From NCBI GenBank assembly GCA_016206925.1, contig JACQQS010000028.1, forward strand, positions 1 through 62,514: 62,514 bases of DNA, given 5' to 3'. This DNA comes from Candidatus Omnitrophota bacterium. Its GTDB lineage: Bacteria; Omnitrophota; Omnitrophia; Omnitrophales; JACQQS01. Of this stretch, positions 56,252 to 62,514 are shown piece by piece. Made by a program: the position numbers and the translations under genes. The notes beneath the pieces were generated by a model, which was not told the DNA's origin, did no database searches, and saw only the letters and a program-made list of their open reading frames with translations. The stretch's first letter is position 1; each line of letters begins with the position of its first letter.

Positions 56252-58138
56252 ATGATTCTTTCAGCGCTCATATTCCCTTTCTGGACAGGTTATCAACTGA
56301 CTTTTTCTTTGAACCAACGCTTGAGTTTTAAAGAGCGCCTCGTCTGGGGTTTTCTGATGGGCCACGTCCTATTCACCTGGCTCGTGTACTTGCTTTCCCT
56401 GGCTCTGGGCTTCAATTTTGTTTCGATGACAACCGCCCTCGCGATGACCCTCGGAACCGGAATCCGGTTTGCCTTGAAAAACAAGCAGTGGGAATCCGAT
56501 TTCAGGAATGCCGTCAAGAATGGCAAAAAGGCGCTGGGGCAGCCGAAAACCTGGATGCACATCGCGGCCGCCGGCGCGATCCTCTTGCTCATTTTTCGAC
56601 TGGCATCCAAAGTTGCCATCGTCAAACCGATAGGCTTGCTGACCGGTATTCCGAATAACGGCGGCGATCTGGTCTGGCACCTGGCCCAAATAACATCTTT
56701 TGCTTCCGGCAACAACTTCCCGCCCGAAGACCCCTCTTTTGCGGGCACCGCTCTTTATTATCCGTTTCTAGCAAATCTTTTCTCCGCCGTATTCGTAAAA
56801 TTTGGAGCCCCGGTATTTCAATTTCTGAACGTACAATCGTTTGTCTTTATTTTAATCACGCTGGCGGCGCTGGCCTTTTACACCGCGCATCTCACCAAGA
56901 ACACCGGTTCCACTCCCTGGCTGGGCATCGCACTCCTGCTTTTTAACGGCGGACTGGGGTTTGTGCACCTGATCATCGGTCACGAGCTGGATATTCCATA
57001 TCTGCTTCGGACGCTTCTCCCGCCCCCCTACGATCTGACCGGAAACATTCCGGGTCAGCATTTCCATTGGATGAATTTCATCTCGGCGCTGATCGTCCCC
57101 CAACGCACGCTCCTTTTCGGCCTGCCGATGACCCTTTTTATTCTCTGCCTCCTGTGGTGGGGAATTCACATCGGCAGAAAAGAAGAATTCATCTGGGCGG
57201 GACTTTTTGCCGGCGGCCTCCCTTTTTTCCACGGTCATACCTATATTTCCGTCATGATCTACGCGGCAGCACTCATGATGTTGTTTCCTTCAAGGAAATG
57301 GCTTTACTTTTTCCTGCCGGCCGTTGTCCTGGCGCTGCCCCAGTGGATCCATATTATTCTGGCCCCGAATAAACTTGGCGGGGCGCTTAAGTTTAATTTC
57401 GGATGGATGGCCAAGGGAGAAAACATTCTGGTCTTCTGGGCAAGAAACTTGGGGGCGTTCCTGCCGATCTATGTCCTGAGCGTGTGGAAGGCGAAATTAC
57501 CCAAAAAAAGCCGCCTGTTCATGGCGGGAGCGCTTGCCGTATTCATCGCCGCAAACCTGATCCAGTTTGCCCCGTGGGATTGGGACAATATTAAAATCAT
57601 ACTTACCTGGTATGTGGCGTCGATTCCGCTGGTTGCGCAGTTTTTCTCCCAGACGCTCATCTCAAATAAAATTCCGAAAGTCTTTCTTACCGCTCTGGCA
57701 TTCCTCCTCACTACCCTTTCCGGTGCGTTGACTGTTTACCGGCTTTCCATTCCCGACCTGGATGCAGGGCTGATCTATTCGCGGGAGGAAATGATGATCG
57801 GTGAATCGCTCGGCAAGCTGACGCCGGCTGGCTCCGTTATTCTAGGCGGGCCGGTTACAAACCAAATTACATTTTTAGCGGGGCGAAAGTCCTACGCCGG
57901 TTATCCCGGCTGGCTTTGGTCGCACGGAATCGACGACACCTGGCGGGAGGCCGAAGTTAAGCAGTTTTACTTGAACCCGAAAGAAAACGAAGACCGCCTG
58001 AAGCAGGCAGGAATTGATTACGTTATTTTCGGGCCGGCCGAGAAAAAAGAATTTAAAATGGAAAACTGGGAACCCCCGCCTTCTTTTGCGAGGCTATTTA
58101 AAGCGAAAAACTATGAAATCTTCAGACGCGCCGGTTGA
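56252..58138 (+). CDS. Large polytopic membrane protein, GT-C glycosyltransferase-like
   Basis: The 628-residue protein has about 12 membrane helices (for example IHAAGAILLLIFRL-like, FYTAHLTKNT loop, LFVFGLPMTLFILCLLWWG region) and a soluble C-terminal about 120 residues (AGRKSYAGYPGWLW, GIDYVIFGPAEKKEF). This resembles membrane proteins of the DUF2298/GT-C kind that use polyprenyl-phosphate sugars. An acidic residue pair expected for GT-C catalysis is not obvious, so the assignment is tentative. The next gene overlaps its end by 26 bp, so they form an operon. Confidence 0.65.
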   Translation: MILSALIFPFWTGYQLTFSLNQRLSFKERLVWGFLMGHVLFTWLVYLLSLALGFNFVSMTTALAMTLGTGIRFALKNKQWESDFRNAVKNGKKALGQPKTWMHIAAAGAILLLIFRLASKVAIVKPIGLLTGIPNNGGDLVWHLAQITSFASGNNFPPEDPSFAGTALYYPFLANLFSAVFVKFGAPVFQFLNVQSFVFILITLAALAFYTAHLTKNTGSTPWLGIALLLFNGGLGFVHLIIGHELDIPYLLRTLLPPPYDLTGNIPGQHFHWMNFISALIVPQRTLLFGLPMTLFILCLLWWGIHIGRKEEFIWAGLFAGGLPFFHGHTYISVMIYAAALMMLFPSRKWLYFFLPAVVLALPQWIHIILAPNKLGGALKFNFGWMAKGENILVFWARNLGAFLPIYVLSVWKAKLPKKSRLFMAGALAVFIAANLIQFAPWDWDNIKIILTWYVASIPLVAQFFSQTLISNKIPKVFLTALAFLLTTLSGALTVYRLSIPDLDAGLIYSREEMMIGESLGKLTPAGSVILGGPVTNQITFLAGRKSYAGYPGWLWSHGIDDTWREAEVKQFYLNPKENEDRLKQAGIDYVIFGPAEKKEFKMENWEPPPSFARLFKAKNYEIFRRAG

Positions 58139-59669
58139 TCCGGATATTCGGAAAAGCAGTTTTATTTTTTTCTCTGCCGTCATTCTAATTCTGGCCGCTG
58201 ACCTCCGGCTGTGCCTCCTGTGGCTCAAACCGTTTCATAATGACGAAGGGGTGAATGCGCATTTCCTGCTCGAGCTCCTCCGGCACGGCAAATACGCCTA
58301 CGATCCCGAAAATTACCACGGCCCTTTCATTTACTTTTTCACTGTCCTGCTGGTGAAGCTGTTCGGATTCTCAGATTTTGTCCTGCGACTTTCTCCCGTA
58401 CTCTTCAGCGTGGCTCAACTGACTTTGCTTTTCTGCCTGAAAAACCGCTTAAAGAAGCCGGGGGTGCTGACGGCGCTTGTACTCATGGGATTTTCGCCGA
58501 ATATCATTTACTTTTCGAGAACTTTCATCCATGAAATTTATTTCACGGCGGCGACCTTGGCCTTGTTCGTCTCCATTTATTATCTTTGCGAAAAGCGCAA
58601 CACACGTTTCCTGATACCGGCCGCATTGTCAATGGCGCTTCTCATCACCATCAAGGAAACTTTTGTAATCACGCTGGCCTGCCTCTCGGCTGCCGGAGCC
58701 GTCTCCTGGCTGGCCCGCCGGAGGGACGCACCACCGGGCCGCAAATCCATTAAACTTCCAGACGCGGTTGATGCGGCCATACTGGCTATTTATGCAGGGC
58801 TTGGGCTTTGCGTATTTCTGTTGATTTACCTGCTGCTCTATTCATCCTTCTTTCAAAATCCAAGCGGGCCCTGGGCTGCCGGTGAAAGCTTGTTTCATTG
58901 GCGGGACCGAAGCCGTTATGATCACGTTAAAGGTTTTCTTTATTACTTCAAAATCATTCTGCAATTCGAACTTCCCGTGCTGGCTTTAACGCTCTTCGGA
59001 TTGGCGCGCGCTGTTCAAAAGCGGGGTTTTTTTCTTCTCTTTCTATCCGGCTGGACTGTTCTCACTTTTCTGGCCTATTCTTTGATTCCCTACAAAACGC
59101 CCTGGCTCGTGCTCAATATCCTGCTGCCCGCAATCCTCACAGCAGGAGCGGCCGTCGGCGATGCGGCGGGCATTTGGATAACCACAAAGACCGGCCAAAG
59201 GATTTTTGCCGTCGTTCTATGGATCCTTATAGCGGGAGGCGGCATTCGCAGCGCCGAAGTCAATTTCTTGCGGTACGATGATGATGCTTTGCCGATGGTT
59301 TACGTCCAAACCCATCGTTCTTACCGGAATTTTTTTCCGATTTGGAATGTTTTCAGAGCGAAATATGGCGACGAGACCAAGACTGCGATATTTTCGCCCA
59401 GTTATTGGCCGCTTCCCTGGGATTTGAGAGATCACAAAACAGTCGGTTATTACGCCAAGCTGACTCCCGGCCTCGAGGACCACCCTTTCCTCATTACCGA
59501 AGACACCCAGCATGTCGAAACAAAGAAAATCTATGGAGTTACCCATCACAAACTGGAAATGCCTTTCGCCCTCCGTCCCGGATTTAACCTCTATCTGTGG
59601 ATTCGAAAAGATATGTGGGAAGACACATTTGGCGACGAGAATTGGCGGCCCATTTCGCCTCAACCTTAA
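58113..59669 (+). CDS. GT-C family membrane glycosyltransferase (Agl23-like, TIGR03663 type)
   Basis: From ATG 58113 the 518-residue protein has about 10-11 membrane helices and begins with LRLCLLWLKPFHNDEGVNAHFLLELL, where the first-loop Asp-Glu is the GT-C (GT39/GT83) catalytic pattern, followed by YHGPFIYFFTVLLVKLFG. The remainder (FLAYSLIPYKTPWLVLNILLP, later periplasmic SPSYWPLPWDLRD) matches the TIGR03663 'flippase activity-associated' family. It would transfer a sugar from a polyprenyl carrier at the periplasmic face. Confidence 0.75.
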   Translation: MKSSDAPVDPDIRKSSFIFFSAVILILAADLRLCLLWLKPFHNDEGVNAHFLLELLRHGKYAYDPENYHGPFIYFFTVLLVKLFGFSDFVLRLSPVLFSVAQLTLLFCLKNRLKKPGVLTALVLMGFSPNIIYFSRTFIHEIYFTAATLALFVSIYYLCEKRNTRFLIPAALSMALLITIKETFVITLACLSAAGAVSWLARRRDAPPGRKSIKLPDAVDAAILAIYAGLGLCVFLLIYLLLYSSFFQNPSGPWAAGESLFHWRDRSRYDHVKGFLYYFKIILQFELPVLALTLFGLARAVQKRGFFLLFLSGWTVLTFLAYSLIPYKTPWLVLNILLPAILTAGAAVGDAAGIWITTKTGQRIFAVVLWILIAGGGIRSAEVNFLRYDDDALPMVYVQTHRSYRNFFPIWNVFRAKYGDETKTAIFSPSYWPLPWDLRDHKTVGYYAKLTPGLEDHPFLITEDTQHVETKKIYGVTHHKLEMPFALRPGFNLYLWIRKDMWEDTFGDENWRPISPQP

Positions 59670-59774
59670 ATTTCTTTTCCAAATGTGCGGGGATAGATTG
59701 CTCCGTCATCTTTGCGCAGACGTTATGACATTCACTATGAAATTCATGTACTTGGCCGGCCAGTTATAATCATG

Positions 59775-59812
59775 TTGACAGTAAGCATTCAATACGTATA
59801 CTGCTGTATACA
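59775..59812 (+). promoter_or_regulatory. Promoter and operator of lexA-like gene
   Basis: TTGACA (59775-59780), 16 bp, TATACT (59797-59802) form a strong promoter. GTATAC occurs twice (59796-59801 and 59806-59811), so an inverted element GTATAC-TGCT-GTATAC covers the -10 box and the expected start site. The first ATG of the gene lies at 59814, only a few bases after the likely transcript start. This suggests autorepression and a leaderless or nearly leaderless mRNA. Confidence 0.6.
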
Positions 59813-59813
59813 T

Positions 59814-60434
59814 ATGAAGTACGTGGTAACTGAAAAAGAATTGCAAGCTATTCGTGAAATCCGGAACACTTTTGTTCACAGAGGCAAATTTCCGTCAACC
59901 CGGGATCTTATGAAGACGCTTGGTTATAGGTCTCCACGATCCTCTGCTTTGATTATTGAACGTTTAATTCTGAAAGGATTTCTACGGCGCAGGCAAAACG
60001 GAAGCCTGCAGCTTGTGAAAGCCACAGAAGGCGATACAACGAGCGCGAAAACGGTCAATGTTCCGCTGGTCGGAACAGTTGCGTGTGGTATCCCAATTTT
60101 GGCAGATGAAAATATCGAAGCCATGATTCCTGTTTCGACCGACCTGGCTAAACCACCGGCAAAGTATTTTTTATTAAGGGCCAAAGGGGATTCTATGGAT
60201 TTGAGCGGAATTAACGACGGAGATATTGTATTGGTTCGCCAACAGGCCACGGCCACAGCGGGCGATTCAGTTGTCGCGCTAATTGATGATGAAGCGACGA
60301 TCAAAGAATTACACCCATCTCCTCACGCGATTGTCTTAAAACCAAAATCAAAAAACAGACAACACAAACCTATTGTTCTAACAAAGAATTTTCGCATTCA
60401 AGGAATCGTTGTTACTGCAATACCAAATCTATAA
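59814..60434 (+). CDS. lexA: LexA-type repressor (S24 autoprotease)
   Basis: The 206-residue protein has an N-terminal winged helix (FPSTRDLMKTLGYRSPRSSA), the cleavage site VACGIPIL (Cys-Gly rather than the common Ala-Gly), the nucleophile Ser in LRAKGDSMDLSGINDGDIVLV, and the Lys in LIDDEATIKEL. It represses its targets until RecA-stimulated self-cleavage. It may be the host's SOS repressor or a phage/island homologue; the neighbouring methylases suggest an island. No RBS precedes the ATG. Confidence 0.85.
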   Translation: MKYVVTEKELQAIREIRNTFVHRGKFPSTRDLMKTLGYRSPRSSALIIERLILKGFLRRRQNGSLQLVKATEGDTTSAKTVNVPLVGTVACGIPILADENIEAMIPVSTDLAKPPAKYFLLRAKGDSMDLSGINDGDIVLVRQQATATAGDSVVALIDDEATIKELHPSPHAIVLKPKSKNRQHKPIVLTKNFRIQGIVVTAIPNL

Positions 60435-60445
60435 TGAGGTAAGTG

Positions 60446-60649
60446 ATGGCTAAGTACATAAGGAATGCTGGAAAGCATTGGTCCGCACAGGAAGTAAGAT
60501 CATTGAAAAATCTGGCAAATCAAAATACACCTACGCGCGTTATCGGGTTAAAACTTGGCAGGCCGGTCGCAGGGGTATACGCTAAGGCATTGGAAAAGAG
60601 CATCTCTCTTGCTCCGACGAACCAGTCGCCCTATAACCGCCGTAAGTGA
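60446..60649 (+). CDS. Small HTH/SANT-like protein
   Basis: The 67-residue protein has the Myb/SANT-like pattern HWSAQEVRSLKNLANQNTP followed by IGLKLGRPVAGVYAKALEK, seen in small bacterial DNA-binding proteins of the GcrA-like kind. The ATG at 60446 is chosen over GTG 60443 because TGAGGT lies 5 bp upstream. It follows the LexA-like gene closely, so they are likely co-transcribed. Confidence 0.65.
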   Translation: MAKYIRNAGKHWSAQEVRSLKNLANQNTPTRVIGLKLGRPVAGVYAKALEKSISLAPTNQSPYNRRK

Positions 60650-60747
60650 TTTGTCAGGCCAAGCGGTTTTTAGCCGATAAAATTGATGTAAATTGTTTTT
60701 TAAAAAGCATCCAGTGGTAATGCATATTTCAAAGTAGAGGCAACCGA

Positions 60748-61644
60748 ATGCGACGCGCAATTCTTGATCAGCCGGAACTTTTTGACCCAATAGCATCTCT
60801 ATCCCATACGAAGATTCCTACCGGAGTAAAACCATTCATAAAATGGGCGGGAGGGAAATCTCAGCTTCTGCCCGTGTTGCGAAAAATGATTCCCAATTCT
60901 TTTAACCGTTATTTCGAGCCATTTCTAGGGGGTGGCGCATTATTTTTTGATACAGGCCCATCTTCAGCAATTCTCGCTGATGCTAATGAAGAATTGGTTA
61001 ATTGTTATCGCATTGTTCAAACCTCCCCTAAAAAGTTGCTTCTGGCGTTGGTTGAATTCAAGGTTGGAGAAAATGAATACTATAAAATCAGAGCTATGGA
61101 TCCTACCAAGCTTTCGAATATAGAAAGGGCTGCGAGGTTTTTGTATTTGAATAAAACCTGTTTCAACGGCTTATACCGTGTTAACAAACAAGGGCGATTT
61201 AACACGCCTTTTGGCCATTTCAAGAATGTGAACTTGGCAGACGAAGAAAATTTATTCAGGGCGAGTGATTTATTGCAATTTGCCGAGGTTCGTTGCATTG
61301 ATTACCATCAACTACTAATGGTAGAAGCAAAGCATGGAGATTTTATCTACCTGGATCCGCCTTATTTGCCCATTAGTAAGTATTCCGATTTTAAACGCTA
61401 TACGAAGAATTTTTTTTATGAAGAGGATCACGTGCGCCTAGCCTCTTTATTCAAAAATCTGCACCGGCGCGGTTGTAAAATTCTGTTGAGTAATTCCTAT
61501 CACCCGGTTGTCGTGGATTTATACGAAGGATTTAATACGCGCATTGTAGAGGCATCGCGTTTTATAAACTGCAAAGGTAACAAGAGAGGCGCTGTTAGGG
61601 AACTCATAGTTTCAAATTTTTACGCGCCGTTGGAAATGTCATGA
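60748..61644 (+). CDS. DNA adenine methylase (D12 class, Dam-like)
   Basis: The 298-residue enzyme has the D12 class motifs in order: KPFIKWAGGKSQLLPVL (motif X), FEPFLGGGALFF (motif I), ADANEELVNCYRIV, NKTCFNGLYRVNKQGRFNTPFG and the catalytic DPPY in IYLDPPYLPIS. It methylates adenine N6 in a site that could be GATC or another, not decided from sequence. A weak RBS (AGAGG) precedes. The 4-bp ATGA overlap with the next methylase gene makes them a pair, as in restriction-modification loci with asymmetric sites. Confidence 0.92.
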   Translation: MRRAILDQPELFDPIASLSHTKIPTGVKPFIKWAGGKSQLLPVLRKMIPNSFNRYFEPFLGGGALFFDTGPSSAILADANEELVNCYRIVQTSPKKLLLALVEFKVGENEYYKIRAMDPTKLSNIERAARFLYLNKTCFNGLYRVNKQGRFNTPFGHFKNVNLADEENLFRASDLLQFAEVRCIDYHQLLMVEAKHGDFIYLDPPYLPISKYSDFKRYTKNFFYEEDHVRLASLFKNLHRRGCKILLSNSYHPVVVDLYEGFNTRIVEASRFINCKGNKRGAVRELIVSNFYAPLEMS

Positions 61645-62471
61645 CATTTCCAGATACGAAATACATGGGCAGTAAACAAAATTTACTCCCATTCATAACG
61701 CAGAACACTAAAAATTTGAAGTTTAATACAGCACTCGATGCGTTTTCGGGCAGCGGATGTGTTGCGTATGCTTTCAAAGAAATGGGCAAAAGGGTTTTAA
61801 CGAACGATTTTTTAAAATTCTCTTATCACACCACGCGCGCTCTTGTGGAGAACAATTCAACGACTCTATCTGATCAAGATATTACGGAGTTGTTGCGCAA
61901 ACCTAGACAAGCACCAGATTTTGTTCGCCGAACTTTTAACAATTTATATTTTGACCAGGAAGATTGTGAGTTTTTAGACAATTTATGGGCTAATGCATCC
62001 CAGTTTAATGGGTCTTTGAAACGCTCATTGGTTCTTGCCGCTGCGGCTCGTGCCTGCATGAAAAAGAGACCGCGGGGAATCTTCACTTTTACGGGGAAAA
62101 AAGGGTGGGATGGCCGGAAGGATCTTAAACTGACCATGAGGGACCAATTCCTGCAAGCGGTAAAACTTTTCAATCAGGCCGTTTTCTCCAACGGGAAACA
62201 AAACAAATCCTTCTGCAAGGACGTTTTCGACTTGGATCCTAAAGATACGGACTTGGTTTATATTGATACGCCTTACATTAGCCCTTATTCAGATTGTGAT
62301 TACACAAGGAGATATCATTTCGTAGAAGGTTATTCCGTATATTGGAAGGGCCTTGAAGTCTTGCTGATACCAACTCATTTTCGACACTTCGGCGTTGGCG
62401 ATTTTCGTCTACTGGGTTTTCGTGAGAGGCCAGATCTGAAATTAAGGAAGGGTACGTTGTTCTTTGAATAA
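61641..62471 (+). CDS. D12-class DNA adenine methylase, C-terminus altered
   Basis: The first about 240 residues follow the second type of D12 enzyme: YMGSKQNLLPFI, ALDAFSGSGCVAYAFKEMGKRVLTND (SAM site), VYIDTPYISPYSDCDYTRRYHFVEGYSVYW. The catalytic motif is DTPY where DPPY is usual. After VYWKGLEV (about 62360) the sequence no longer resembles the family and runs 37 residues to a stop. It may be a frameshift, a recombination point or an assembly break near the contig end. The gene 5' to it is its partner methylase. Confidence 0.7.
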   Translation: MTFPDTKYMGSKQNLLPFITQNTKNLKFNTALDAFSGSGCVAYAFKEMGKRVLTNDFLKFSYHTTRALVENNSTTLSDQDITELLRKPRQAPDFVRRTFNNLYFDQEDCEFLDNLWANASQFNGSLKRSLVLAAAARACMKKRPRGIFTFTGKKGWDGRKDLKLTMRDQFLQAVKLFNQAVFSNGKQNKSFCKDVFDLDPKDTDLVYIDTPYISPYSDCDYTRRYHFVEGYSVYWKGLEVLLIPTHFRHFGVGDFRLLGFRERPDLKLRKGTLFFE

Positions 62472-62514
62472 CCAGAAGCGCGGATGTTTCAGCCCCAGTC
62501 TTTTTAAGATACGG

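Noticed and set aside
1-62514. tRNA or rRNA genes
   Set aside because: I looked for the conserved T-loop GGTTCGA-type string with CCA-end stems in intergenic gaps and found no convincing clover leaf; a tRNAscan run would decide.

Overview
The window looks like a chromosomal segment of a Gram-negative bacterium that has an exosortase/PEP-CTERM system. The evidence is an outer-membrane polysaccharide export set (Wza, Wzz, exosortase-type ATPase, BY-kinase, O-antigen ligase), a TolC-MacAB type tripartite pump whose outer-membrane component is a lipoprotein, a System II cytochrome c assembly pair (ResB/CcsA), a GTP-type PEP carboxykinase and a secreted protein with a C-terminal PEP-CTERM anchor. 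The gene mix and the dense palindromic repeats would fit an uncultured lineage such as Omnitrophota, but no rRNA or other phylogenetic marker is present, so that is a low-confidence guess.

Layout. 240-4213: end of the polysaccharide locus (acetyltransferase, glycosyltransferase, polysaccharide deacetylase), interrupted by a two-gene plus-strand unit (unknown protein, retropepsin-like protease) bracketed by degenerate heptamer arrays. 4272-5832: two toxin-antitoxin loci, one with a gutted toxin. 5954-27476: one long, mostly overlapping minus-strand polysaccharide gene series. It runs from Wza export protein, Wzz, ATPase, BY-kinase, epimerase, GlmS and UDP-sugar dehydrogenase through a membrane protein, glycosyltransferases and Wzx flippase to an O-antigen ligase. 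Two plus- or minus-strand guests interrupt it: hicBA and a four-helix-bundle (S23/IVS-like) gene sitting between inverted octamer arrays. 27528-33782: small HTH gene, two single-domain response regulators, PEPCK, PEP-CTERM protein, secreted tyrosine phosphatase, MEDS-domain sensor. 33783-37945: decayed fragments and a type II restriction-modification pair split by an ISAzo13-like element. 38172-47636: lysine/glutamate-rich protein, CcsA-ResB, glycerol kinase, unknown membrane and secreted proteins, CDF transporter, DUF1016-thermonuclease fusion. 47804-48499: MNT/HEPN locus with a broken HEPN gene. 48545-53011: ABC-type efflux system. 53208-56029: pterin/folate genes, Clp-fold protease, zinc-finger protein. 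56252-59669: two large GT-C type membrane proteins. 59775-62514: LexA-like repressor with a promoter/operator at its start codon, small HTH protein and two D12-class adenine methylases, the last one losing family resemblance near the window end.

How it works together. GlmS feeds UDP-GlcNAc synthesis; the UDP-sugar dehydrogenase and epimerase convert it toward uronic and epimerised sugars; six or more glycosyltransferases build the repeat unit; Wzx flips it; the ligase/polymerase family protein, Wzz, BY-kinase and Wza polymerise, control and export it. This is a Wzy-type pathway of the exosortase-associated kind.

The most unusual signal is the repeat biology. (1) Short tandem arrays of 7- or 8-bp units with a GTAAC core lie in inverted orientation on both sides of two small gene cassettes. 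(2) GC-rich palindromic elements of several families occur at about eleven loci, four of them read in frame through conserved genes (twice in a polysaccharide deacetylase, once in ResB, once at the ATPase/permease junction of a MacB-type transporter).
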